A stretch of 64,000 nucleotides of DNA, taken from NCBI RefSeq assembly GCF_011064285.1, contig NZ_CP049331.1:620001-684000 (forward strand). Reading direction: 5' to 3'. Below, one piece after another: positions 8,887 to 16,379 of this stretch. Made by a program: the position numbers and the translations under genes. The notes beneath the pieces were generated by a model, which made no database searches, was not told the DNA's origin, and saw only the letters and a list, made by a program, of their open reading frames with translations. Each line of letters begins with the position of its first letter. Within the stretch, counting starts at the first letter, position 1. The DNA is from Vibrio ziniensis. GTDB lineage: Bacteria > Pseudomonadota > Gammaproteobacteria > Enterobacterales > Vibrionaceae.

Positions 8887-9891
8887 ATGCGTAGGTGCTT
8901 TATCTACGGAGTCACGGCGTACCAGTGTTGGCGAGAAACACATTGGCTCTTGTTCCAACGGTTCATCTTTTGCCAGTTGCAACGCAAGTTTTGCCGCTTT
9001 TTCAGCCATCATTTGAATTGGGTAGCGAATCGTCGTGAGGCGAGGGCGTACATATCGTGCAATCAAGCCATCATCAAAGCCAATAACAGAGACGTCTTGC
9101 GGCGTTTTCACGCCATTTTCTTCCAATACAGAAAGCGCACCCGCTGCCATGTTGTCGTTATAGGCAACCACTCCTGTAATCTCCAACGATTTGGTCAACA
9201 AGTTAGTCATAGCTTCTTCACCTCCTTCACTGTCTGGAGAGGCAAGCTCTAAGTAGCTTGCTGGCAGTGAAATATTGTGCGCCGCCAAAGCATCTTTATA
9301 GCCTTCGATACGTTGATCTGCATCTTCAATGTGGTGGGAGGAGCTGATATATGCGATTTTTTGATGCCCATGGCGGATCAGAAATTCGGTGGCCAGATAA
9401 GCGCCTTTATAGTTATCCAGAGAAATACAGCGGTCTGCAAGCTCAGGTATATGGCGGTTAATTAACACCATGGTTTTTATCTCATGAGCATAAGAGATAA
9501 GCTCTTCATCTGAGAGTGCTTTTGAGTGAATGACCAGAGCGTCACAGCGGCTGTTGATAAGTAAATCAATGGCTCTGCGCTCTTCCTCTGCCTGATGGTA
9601 TCCATTACCGATCAGTAAGTGTTTACCTGCTTGATGAGCGATATTATCGACAGCTTTTACTAATGTACCAAAGAAAGGATCTGATACATCACCGACTAAT
9701 ACGCCAATAGTATTGGTACTTTGGTTTACCAAAGCTCTAGCTGCAGCATTCGGTCGGTAGCCAAGGTCTTTCATCGCTTTCGTTACTGAATCGATCGAAG
9801 CTTTACTTGCTTTAGGAGATTTATTTATCACGCGTGAAACCGTTGCCACTGAAACGCCAGCTTCACGTGCTACGTCTTTTATGGTTGCCAT
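8884..9891 (-). CDS. galR: LacI/GalR-family repressor, probable regulator of galETKM
   Basis: A 335-residue repressor. The ATG at 9891 is chosen because it gives MATIKDVAREAGVSVATVSR, the LacI-family helix-turn-helix, with an AGGT ribosome-binding site; an earlier start adds 12 unrelated residues. A hinge (RPNAAARAL) and a periplasmic-binding-like effector domain follow. It lies tail-to-tail with galM, and a perfect GalR-type operator precedes galE. A 14/16 match at 10013 upstream of this gene suggests autoregulation. GalR, rather than another sugar repressor, is inferred from context. Its 3' end runs into an ERIC element. Confidence 0.85.
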   Translation of the reverse strand: MATIKDVAREAGVSVATVSRVINKSPKASKASIDSVTKAMKDLGYRPNAAARALVNQSTNTIGVLVGDVSDPFFGTLVKAVDNIAHQAGKHLLIGNGYHQAEEERRAIDLLINSRCDALVIHSKALSDEELISYAHEIKTMVLINRHIPELADRCISLDNYKGAYLATEFLIRHGHQKIAYISSSHHIEDADQRIEGYKDALAAHNISLPASYLELASPDSEGGEEAMTNLLTKSLEITGVVAYNDNMAAGALSVLEENGVKTPQDVSVIGFDDGLIARYVRPRLTTIRYPIQMMAEKAAKLALQLAKDEPLEQEPMCFSPTLVRRDSVDKAPTH

Positions 9892-10012
9892 GAGAGACCT
9901 CGCTACATAAGAGTCTTTATTTAACAATGTGAGTGAAAATATGGCAATTATTCAGTTAAATAATGTACAGATTTGAGAAGCTAAGCTTAGATTTAAGAAG
10001 GGATGATTGTAG

Positions 10013-10028
10013 GTGTAAACGTTTTTAG
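10013..10028. promoter_or_regulatory. Imperfect GalR-type operator upstream of galR
   Basis: GTGTAAACGTTTTTAG matches 14 of 16 positions of GTGKAANCGNTTNCAC. It overlaps a second half-site, GTAAACGTTC, and lies about 120 bp upstream of the repressor start, a plausible autoregulatory site. Confidence 0.5.
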
Positions 10029-10073
10029 TAAACGTTCTCTCCTCCTATCCGAAAATAGAAGGAGAAAAGGTAT

Positions 10074-10625
10074 TTAACGAACGCTGGCAACCAGATTATC
10101 GATCAAAGCATGTTTAGATTGGCAAACGCCGGCAAGTCTCACATAGATCGGATTATGGCGGTCATTAATCAGTGGATAATGCCAACCTAAAGTATGTTCA
10201 ACAAAGTGTTTAGCAAAAGCTTCAGAGACTTCTAAACAGCCACAAATAACGGTATCGACATAGCTTTGGACTATAGGACTTTTTTCACATGGCTGAAGAT
10301 GTTGCTCGGTGACATAGACCCAGATAGGCTTGCTTGGGTCGAACTCATGTTCTGTTTCAATCTGATTGGGCTGAAGAGAAACACGTTGATAGCCACTCTC
10401 ACGGCGATCAAATTCAACCAGAGCGGAATCATCAATTTCTAATAGCACGCCGTTGACTTGACCTTCTCCTGAATTCACAACAAGAGGCGAGATGGTGTAG
10501 CTATCGTCAATTTTGCCCCACGAACGAACCAAACCGTGCGCAATCACCGGAATGGCTTTTCCTGTTTGCCCTGTCAGTTGTCTAGAGTGTGAATTCATCA
10601 GGCTTCCGTAGCCAAAAATATACAT
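10074..10625 (-). CDS. Gamma-glutamylcyclotransferase-family protein
   Basis: A 183-residue protein of the GGCT/AIG2-like fold. The N-terminal FGYGSLM motif forms the substrate-binding loop, and the Glu of FDRRESGY (about residue 82) is in the position of the catalytic acid. Family members release 5-oxoproline from gamma-glutamyl peptides, or cleave glutathione in the ChaC branch; the exact substrate cannot be read from sequence. It lies upstream of galR on the same strand but 180 bp away, so it is probably separate. Its 5' leader contains an ERIC element only about 15 bp from the start codon. Confidence 0.75.
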   Translation of the reverse strand: MYIFGYGSLMNSHSRQLTGQTGKAIPVIAHGLVRSWGKIDDSYTISPLVVNSGEGQVNGVLLEIDDSALVEFDRRESGYQRVSLQPNQIETEHEFDPSKPIWVYVTEQHLQPCEKSPIVQSYVDTVICGCLEVSEAFAKHFVEHTLGWHYPLINDRHNPIYVRLAGVCQSKHALIDNLVASVR

Positions 10626-10638
10626 GTACTCGTCCTAT

Positions 10639-10747
10639 TTGAATCTGTAACTGCGTTGACTGCATTCGTTCACCCTAATCACATAGTGTCCTATGCTCAT
10701 AGGGCTTCACTCATTTGTCGCCTTGCTACAAATCCAAATAGTTAGAG
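10639..10747. repeat. ERIC element (copy 2)
   Basis: Same architecture and orientation as the copy at 8793: TGCATTCGTTCACCCTAATC, ACATAG facing CTATG, then AGGGCTTCACTCATTTGTCG and CCTTGCTACAAATCC. It begins about 14 bp upstream of the GGCT gene start, so it would lie in that gene's 5' untranslated region or promoter. Confidence 0.75.
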
Positions 10748-10755
10748 TATCAATG

Positions 10756-10788
10756 GCTATTCGAATCTGTAGCGGTGTTAACTGCTTT
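10756..10788. repeat. Truncated ERIC end
   Basis: CTATTCGAATCTGTAGCGGT followed by GTTAACTGCTTT repeats the beginning of ERIC copy 2 (CTATTTGAATCTGTAACTGC, GTTGACTGCATT at 10636-10667) in direct orientation with few mismatches. It looks like a broken ERIC terminus next to the intact one. Confidence 0.5.
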
Positions 10789-10804
10789 CTTTGATTAATC
10801 CGTA

Positions 10805-11743
10805 TTAGTTTTTCGAGAAAAATTGCAAACGTTTTAGTATCCAAAATTCTACGGCGAATATCCCCACTAAGCCTACGCAGAACATTGCAAAGGCAATAGG
10901 GGATTCGGTTCCCGGAATACCGCCTACGTTAACACCTAATAGACCGGTTAAGAAGCTAGTCGGTAAAAATATGGCTGCGATTACAGAGAACAGATAGGTG
11001 TTCTGGTTCATCTTTTCAGCGTGGTATTGGCGTAGTTCACCTTTGATGATTTCTAACTCACTGAGGAAGAAGTCGAGAGTTTCATTAATACGAGTAATGG
11101 TGTTCACACTGTGGCGTAAGCGCATATTCTTGAAGTTTGCTAGCGGAACATCCGAAGACAAATAGTCATCAATCGCGTATTGCTGAGGTTTGATGAAACG
11201 TTTGATTTTGAGCAATGCTTTATGGGTGTCCATCAATTCATCACTCAGTTCTAACTCGTTGTCAAAGGCTTCTATTTTGTCTTCAACGGAATTGAGGTAA
11301 TTATCGATATTTTTGTTTAGCCCATCGATGATATTAAGTATGAGATCTGCAATGGTTTTTGGACCTTGACCGTCACGCAAAGATTCACGGATAGCATTGA
11401 TTGTTTTGGATGGGATCTTGCGAGTAGAGATCAACACGCCTTGATAATACAAAATGCGAACACTGAGCATATCTGCAGGATCAGCATTTTCATTAAGGTT
11501 GACGCCTCTGAGAATCAGCAAGAAATTCTGTTCGTCATATTGCTCAAATAAAGGGCGTGTATCTTCTGCCAACAAGCTATCGACAATCGATGCGGGAATA
11601 GTATTTTCGATAAGCCATTCACGAACGCCCGGCACATCTCGTTGGCAATGATACCAATGATGAGCTTCGAGTGAGCTTGGCTTATCCGTTGGTTGAGTTG
11701 CTTGCTGTCCTGAAAACTGCCAGTGATCGATTAAAAAATCCAT
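10805..11743 (-). CDS. zntB: CorA/ZntB-family metal ion transporter
   Basis: A 312-residue CorA-superfamily protein: a large cytoplasmic N-terminal domain, a long helical stalk (about 140-250) and two C-terminal membrane helices (FSVIAAIFLPTSFLTGLLGV and IAFAMFCVGLVGIFAVEFWI). The pore loop reads GVNVGGIPG, as in ZntB, rather than the GMN signature of CorA Mg2+ channels. ZntB is linked to proton-coupled Zn2+ movement. An AAGGAAC ribosome-binding site precedes the ATG. It is apparently monocistronic. The metal cannot be proved from sequence. Confidence 0.82.
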   Translation of the reverse strand: MDFLIDHWQFSGQQATQPTDKPSSLEAHHWYHCQRDVPGVREWLIENTIPASIVDSLLAEDTRPLFEQYDEQNFLLILRGVNLNENADPADMLSVRILYYQGVLISTRKIPSKTINAIRESLRDGQGPKTIADLILNIIDGLNKNIDNYLNSVEDKIEAFDNELELSDELMDTHKALLKIKRFIKPQQYAIDDYLSSDVPLANFKNMRLRHSVNTITRINETLDFFLSELEIIKGELRQYHAEKMNQNTYLFSVIAAIFLPTSFLTGLLGVNVGGIPGTESPIAFAMFCVGLVGIFAVEFWILKRLQFFSKN

Positions 11744-11851
11744 GTTGTTCCTTTTGAAGTACTTAACTTTTATAAATTGTGCTTTTTTGAAAGTTATCTT
11801 CCGAAACTAAATCGAAAGTCTGCTCTGTTAAAGCTTATGTTTCTTATACAA

Positions 11852-11878
11852 AATAGCCCAAGATGACCTTGGGCTATT
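11852..11878 (-). terminator. Terminator after the ATP-grasp gene
   Basis: AATAGCCCAAG and CTTGGGCTATT form a perfect 11-bp stem with a loop of about 5 nt, starting 12 bp after the stop codon of the gene ending at 11890. The U-tract on the minus strand is short (ATTTTG). Confidence 0.7.
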
Positions 11879-11889
11879 GACGAGTTTGG

Positions 11890-13341
11890 TTAGAAGCCGC
11901 GCATTTGGATTCGGCGCAGGAACTCTGTCATGACTCGGTCGTATAGCAAGTCTCCCAAGAAAGCATCCTCTACGTGATGGTCAATACTTGGGTTGTCGTT
12001 AACTTCAATAACATAAACTTGACCGTCAATCTCTTTTAAGTCAACACCGTACAAGCCGCTACCGATAAGGTTGGCTGCTTTAACCGCTACATCCACGACA
12101 TTTTTCGGTACTTGTTTTAAGTCTAGAGTTTCAAAACCACCAGAAGATACTCGTCCGCTATTGTGGTGTTGATAAATCTGCCAGTGACCGCGACTCATCA
12201 TGTATTTACAAGCGAAGATAGGTTGGCGGTTCATCACACCAATACGCCAGTCAAAATCAGTCGGCATAAAGGCTTGAGCCAAAATAAGCGCGCTCTTTTC
12301 AAACAGTGCTGAAGCTTCTTTTTGTAACTCTTCTTCAGTGCGAACTTTCACAACGCCACGAGAGAATGCACCATCTGGAATCTTCAGTACCATTGGCAGT
12401 TCAAGTTGAGAAAGCAGATTTTCTTTCCAGTCTACATCGAAGCTTTTCACAATCACCCCTTTCGGTGCTGGAACGTTGTTGCGTTGTAGAAGTTCTGTTA
12501 AAAAGACCTTATTGGTACATTTCATTATGGACTCAGAATCGTCCATGACTACCAAGCCCATCTTTTCTGCGGTTTTTGCAAAACGATAGGTGTAGTTGCT
12601 GATGTTGGTGGTTGCGCGAATGAACAAGCCATCAAATTCGCCTAAGCGTGATAAGTCATCCGGTGAAATCGTTTCTAAGTTCATCCCTAGACGGTTTGCT
12701 GCTCTTGCAAAACGTTTGAGGGCAGATGCATCTGAAGGTGGCATTTTTTCTTCAGCATCCACCAACATCGCCACATCGTAGCGGTATTTCTTCTCTTGCT
12801 TAGGTTTACGCCAAACCTTAGTTGAGAACATTTCCAGAGACTCAATGAAGAAGTCTTGTTCTTGATCTGCTAAGTCTTGGAATGGGAATGGTGCAATACG
12901 GCTAATTTGCCATTGTCCTTGGTACTTGTGCATTTTCAGCTCAATTACAGGCACCATAAATTGTTCGAACAGGCGACGAGCAAGCTTATCTAGCCCCGGC
13001 TCTGGTGTACGACCGAAGTAGATTTTACATTGAATAGAATCGGTATTTTTGCACAGTTTATTGAGTTTCAATAAGCCAGAAGAAAGCAGAAATGGCTGGT
13101 TGATATCGTTAATTGCCATTACGCGCGGAATAACGCGATGCCCACGAGCTTCTGCCATTAAAGAACAGTAATAGCCGTTGCTCATGTAATCATAATCACG
13201 ACACAAATTGACCACTTGAACGCTGCGGAAGTTGTTTTTCCAGTCTGCATCAAGGTATTGGGCGACGCTGACAACTTGTTCTGAAGGGAAGTATTGTTGC
13301 CAGTCACTTGCTTGGTCAGTCACGATTAAAAGATTTGCCAT
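11890..13341 (-). CDS. RimK-like ATP-grasp ligase with N-terminal RLAN domain
   Basis: A 483-residue protein. The first ~150 residues (NLLIVTDQASDWQQYFPSEQ; VVNLCRDYDYMSNGYYCSLM) fit the RLAN domain found before some RimK-like ATP-grasp domains. Residues ~190-480 are the ATP-grasp ligase, with LPMVLKIPDGAFSRGVVKV binding ATP and the metal-site VYVIEVNDNPSIDHHVED near the end. RimK-type enzymes ligate an amino acid, often glutamate, to a carboxylate on a peptide or small molecule; the substrate here is unknown. It is divergent from a GNAT/C39-peptidase fusion gene, a pairing that suggests a peptide-modification system. No classical rimK neighbours are seen. Confidence 0.82.
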   Translation of the reverse strand: MANLLIVTDQASDWQQYFPSEQVVSVAQYLDADWKNNFRSVQVVNLCRDYDYMSNGYYCSLMAEARGHRVIPRVMAINDINQPFLLSSGLLKLNKLCKNTDSIQCKIYFGRTPEPGLDKLARRLFEQFMVPVIELKMHKYQGQWQISRIAPFPFQDLADQEQDFFIESLEMFSTKVWRKPKQEKKYRYDVAMLVDAEEKMPPSDASALKRFARAANRLGMNLETISPDDLSRLGEFDGLFIRATTNISNYTYRFAKTAEKMGLVVMDDSESIMKCTNKVFLTELLQRNNVPAPKGVIVKSFDVDWKENLLSQLELPMVLKIPDGAFSRGVVKVRTEEELQKEASALFEKSALILAQAFMPTDFDWRIGVMNRQPIFACKYMMSRGHWQIYQHHNSGRVSSGGFETLDLKQVPKNVVDVAVKAANLIGSGLYGVDLKEIDGQVYVIEVNDNPSIDHHVEDAFLGDLLYDRVMTEFLRRIQMRGF

Positions 13342-13532
13342 ATTATTTTGATTCCTATTGCTAGAGTCTATATAAGCTAAAGTTAGATTCCCGCTTCACA
13401 GTAAACAGCTTTACTGCTCATCACTCCCAACGGTTCAATACGATTAAGTGTAGACAATCGATTGAAGGTTATTGTTCATTACCTAGCTGCATGCTTAGTT
13501 GCTTTGGGTGTATTATTGAGTTGCAATCTATT

Positions 13533-13797
13533 AGGGGCTGCTGGCCTTTCAATATTGCATTTTGTTCGAGTTAAAAACGTTTTAATCGAGGCGTAAGTTA
13601 GGAAGCTTAGTCATTCTAAGAGACTAACTTACAACGAAGAGTAAAGCGTTTTTAACCGAACCCTTTGGGCAGTTTTTGTAAGCCCTTTCTACTGCGTTAT
13701 CGCTTATTTATGTAGATGACTACATTGCATAAGCGCTGCCTTGTATAAAGAACGTACAAAATACTGCAAAAACAATCTTGAATGGCCAACAGCCCCT
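13533..13797. repeat. 265-bp palindromic MITE-like element
   Basis: Near-identical terminal inverted repeats of about 31 bp: AGGGGCTGCTGGCCTTTCAA at the left, and AGGGGCTGTTGGCCATTCAA read from the right. Further nested inverted repeats lie inside: GTAAGTTAG/CTAACTTAC, GTTCGAGTTAAAAACG/CGTTTTTAACCGAAC, and TAAGCG/CGCTTA pairs. No ORF is present and no target duplication is obvious. It fills most of the 474-base gap between the divergent ATP-grasp and GNAT-C39 genes; the remaining ~190 bp (13342-13532) should hold the ATP-grasp promoter. I have an impression of similar elements in other Vibrio genomes, from memory only. Confidence 0.75.
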
Positions 13798-13815
13798 ACA
13801 CCTTAAGGACATCGT

Positions 13816-14910
13816 ATGGACTTTCGTCTTGCGAAAAGTACTGATCTCTCTGCGCTTAATGCGTTAGAACAACAGCTATTTGACGGAGATAAGATCTCTC
13901 CACGTCAAATGAAGCGTTTTTTACACTCCAACCAAGCTGTCATTTTTGTGGCAGATTCGGGTGAGGAACTGGCTGGTTATGCATTGCTACTATTTCATCA
14001 AGGTACACAGCTATCAAGATTGTATTCAATTGCCGTTAAACCCGATTTCAGAGGACGGAGAATTGCTCAAAATTTGGTTGAGCAATGTGAGCGTGCAGCT
14101 CTTGATCAAGGCTCCACTACATTAAGGCTAGAAGTCCGTGAAGACAATACGGCAGCAATAAATTTATATGAAAAAATGGGTTATAAAACCCTGAAATTAT
14201 TGATCCATTATTACGATGATTTATGTAATGGTCGTCGTCTACAAAAGCGCCTTATGCCTCATGGTCCAAAAGTGCAGTTACCTATGCCGTTGTATGTTCA
14301 AACAACGCCTTTTACTTGCGGTGCTGCTTGCTTATTAATGAGCTTTTCCTACCTTGATAAAACCTTTGAACCTTCTCGAATTCAGGAGATGCAACTGTGG
14401 CGTGAAGCGACGACCATTTTCATGGCTGCTGGACATGGTGGTTGTAGCGGGCATGGGTTAGCACTTGCTGCGACTCGTCGAGGTTTCCATGTTGAACTAT
14501 GGAGCCAGTCTAAGAGCACCCCGTTCATTGATAGTGTTCGTGATGCCAATAAGAAAGCTGTGATTGAGTTGGTTCATCAGGATTTCTGTCAGCAACTGGA
14601 AACACAAGATGTGACGACTATTGATGCTCCACCAAGCCAAGAACAGTTGGAAGAGTGGGTAAGACAAGGCGCATGTGTACTGCTTCTTATCAGTACTTAT
14701 CGCTTTGATGGCAAGAAAGAACCACATTGGATTGTATTGAGCGGTATGAGTGAGAAGTTTTTCTTCTTCCATGACCCACATGCTGAAGGCGAAGAACACG
14801 CAATTGCGTCAGCGTTTGTGCCATTAGGTAAAAAGGCTCTCTGCCAGATCTTAGGTTTTGGTAAACAGAAACACACCGCTTGTGTGGTGATTACCCCTAA
14901 AGTGTCTTAA
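13816..14910 (+). CDS. GNAT acetyltransferase fused to a C39-like cysteine peptidase
   Basis: A 364-residue fusion. Residues 1-~140 are a GNAT domain with acetyl-CoA loop SIAVKPDFRGRRIAQNLVEQ and the RimI-like VREDNTAAINLYEKMGYK. Residues ~155-360 resemble a papain-fold C39 peptidase: Gln-Cys in VQTTPFTCGAACLL, the His in KEPHWIVLSG and the Asp in FFFHDPHAEG form a plausible catalytic set. It lies divergent to the RLAN/ATP-grasp gene. As I recall, comparative work on amidoligases noted this partnership and proposed peptide modification or processing, with no established substrate. It starts 19 bp after the 265-bp element. Confidence 0.8.
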   Translation: MDFRLAKSTDLSALNALEQQLFDGDKISPRQMKRFLHSNQAVIFVADSGEELAGYALLLFHQGTQLSRLYSIAVKPDFRGRRIAQNLVEQCERAALDQGSTTLRLEVREDNTAAINLYEKMGYKTLKLLIHYYDDLCNGRRLQKRLMPHGPKVQLPMPLYVQTTPFTCGAACLLMSFSYLDKTFEPSRIQEMQLWREATTIFMAAGHGGCSGHGLALAATRRGFHVELWSQSKSTPFIDSVRDANKKAVIELVHQDFCQQLETQDVTTIDAPPSQEQLEEWVRQGACVLLLISTYRFDGKKEPHWIVLSGMSEKFFFFHDPHAEGEEHAIASAFVPLGKKALCQILGFGKQKHTACVVITPKVS

Positions 14911-14920
14911 TTCATTAGTT

Positions 14921-14960
14921 TTTGCCTCTCACGATTCTTTTGGAATCAGAGAGGCAAATT
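14921..14960. terminator. Strong hairpin between convergent genes
   Basis: TTTGCCTCTC and GAGAGGCAAA are perfect 10-bp arms, with an inner GATTC/GAATC stem. It sits between the ends of the GNAT-C39 gene and the adenine deaminase gene. No U-tract follows on either strand, so terminator function is likely only from position. Confidence 0.5.
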
Positions 14961-14998
14961 GCCTTCGTAACTATACGTATGTAAGTAAATGTATGTAA

Positions 14999-16006
14999 CT
15001 AAACGTATTGAGCCAAGTATTCGTTCGTTTGTTCAGTCATACGCGCTTTTTCCTGATCAGAAATGAAACTTGCTTCAATCGCATTCAAGGTGAATTGCGC
15101 TAACTCTTGGTAAGACATCGGGTGAGCATCCGCAACCGCGTTGAAGTTATCAGTCATATACCCACCAAAATAAGCTGGGTCGTCAGAGTTGATGGTCACA
15201 CAAAGCCCCTGACGTAGCAGTTGCACGATATTGTGTTGCTCCATTTGCTGAAAAACTTTCAGTTTCAAGTTAGAAAGAGGGCATACTGTCAATGGCATAC
15301 GAGTTTGTTTAAGCTCTTCCACTAATGCGACATCTTCAACACAACGCACACCGTGGTCGATACGTTGTACACCCAAAAGGTCGATAGCATTACGAATATT
15401 GAGCGCCGGACCTTCTTCACCAGCGTGTGCGACAGTAATGAACCCCGCGTTTCTCGCTTCACGGAAAACATTCATAAATTTCTCTGGTGGATGACCTTGC
15501 TCTGATGAATCTAACCCGACACCAACGATTTTATCTTTAAATGGTAATGCTTGAAGCAAGGTTTCCATCGCTGCTGGTTCGCTAAGATGACGTAAGAAAC
15601 ACATAATGATTTGACTAGAAATCCCCAGTTCTTGCTGCGCTTTTTCCAAAGATTTGCTAATACCGTTAATCACTGTTTCAAACGCAATACCACGACCGGT
15701 ATGGGTTTGTGGATCAAAGAAAATCTCAGTATGGATAACGTTATCTTGCTTGCAACGAAGCATATATGCCCAAGTTAGGTCAAAGAAATCTTGCTCGTGA
15801 ATGAGGACGTTAGCACCCTGATAATAGATATCGAGAAATGACTGTAGGTTGGAAAACTGATAAGCGGCACGAACTTCTTCTGGCGAAGAGAAAGGAATAT
15901 CTATGTTGTTACGTTTTGCCAGTTCAAACATCAACTCAGGCTCAAGAGAACCTTCAATGTGCAAATGCAGCTCGACTTTTGGAAGTTTTTGGATAAATGG
16001 TTTCAT
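14999..16006 (-). CDS. add: Adenine deaminase (adenosine deaminase superfamily, type 2)
   Basis: A 335-residue member of the adenosine/adenine deaminase superfamily. Zn ligands are visible in KVELHLHIEGSLEPEL (HxH, about residues 12-14), TVAHAGEEGP (His and catalytic Glu, about 193-198) and TINSDDPAYF (Asp). The N-terminus and the DPQTHTGRGI stretch resemble bacterial adenine deaminases of the PA0148 type more than classical adenosine deaminase. An adenine-type riboswitch in its leader (16117-16183) supports adenine as substrate, giving hypoxanthine and ammonia. In V. vulnificus the gene carrying the well-studied adenine riboswitch is named add. It is monocistronic. Confidence 0.85.
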   Translation of the reverse strand: MKPFIQKLPKVELHLHIEGSLEPELMFELAKRNNIDIPFSSPEEVRAAYQFSNLQSFLDIYYQGANVLIHEQDFFDLTWAYMLRCKQDNVIHTEIFFDPQTHTGRGIAFETVINGISKSLEKAQQELGISSQIIMCFLRHLSEPAAMETLLQALPFKDKIVGVGLDSSEQGHPPEKFMNVFREARNAGFITVAHAGEEGPALNIRNAIDLLGVQRIDHGVRCVEDVALVEELKQTRMPLTVCPLSNLKLKVFQQMEQHNIVQLLRQGLCVTINSDDPAYFGGYMTDNFNAVADAHPMSYQELAQFTLNAIEASFISDQEKARMTEQTNEYLAQYV

Positions 16007-16116
16007 ATATGCTCTTAATCCTCATGTGATTAATCGCTTTTCATTTTGAGTGGTGTTTTACCGGAAAGGTAAATGGAGCCCATACAAAGAGAAAGCGACA
16101 ACCTATTCGCTTAACT

Positions 16117-16183
16117 CTTCGTAATCAGAATTTTACGGATTCTGGTAGAGACCCCCACACCGTATCAGTGGGGTTATACGAAG
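16117..16183 (-). ncRNA. Purine riboswitch aptamer, adenine type
   Basis: Read on the minus strand, CTTCGTA and TACGAAG form P1. The conserved core follows: TATAA, the first hairpin CCCCACTGATACGGTGTGGGG, TCTCTACC in J2/3, the second hairpin AGAATCCGTAAAATTCT, then GATTACGAAG. The first loop (TGATACGG) and second loop (CCGTAAA) can form the loop-loop contact. The specificity base in J3/1 is U (GAUUAC), as in the adenine class, where guanine riboswitches have C. It lies 110 nt upstream of the adenine deaminase start. The rest of the 373-base gap shows only the nptA terminator. The expression platform is not clear to me. Confidence 0.93.
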
Positions 16184-16339
16184 CAACTTATACTACATTT
16201 TTTAGTTAGCCTTGCTCATTGACAGCAATCACTATCGTTAAAAATGAAAATAACAAACTTTAAACAAATGATAACGTAATTATTGGTAATTGCCACTTTT
16301 AACAATAAACAGAGATGATGGTCGAACTTCAGATACAAC

Positions 16340-16364
16340 AAAGCTCCCCATCAAGGAGAGCTTT
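16340..16364 (-). terminator. Terminator after nptA
   Basis: AAAGCTC/GAGCTTT (7 bp) with partly paired TCC/GGG inside, starting 15 bp after the nptA stop. The U-tract is weak. Confidence 0.6.
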
Positions 16365-16379
16365 CTAAGGTCATTCTTA

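Noticed and set aside
8797..9252. 151-codon open frame on the plus strand opposite galR
   Set aside because: It lies antisense to a clear LacI-family gene, has a Cys/His/Arg-rich composition typical of a shadow frame and no ribosome-binding site.
10033..10065. CTCCTCCTAT/ATAGAAGGAG hairpin as terminator of the GGCT gene
   Set aside because: Imperfect stem and no U-tract on either strand.
14999..16006. Classical adenosine deaminase as the enzyme call
   Set aside because: The N-terminus and DPQTHTGRGI stretch fit the adenine deaminase branch, and the leader holds an adenine-type riboswitch. The gene name add is kept only because of usage in Vibrio.
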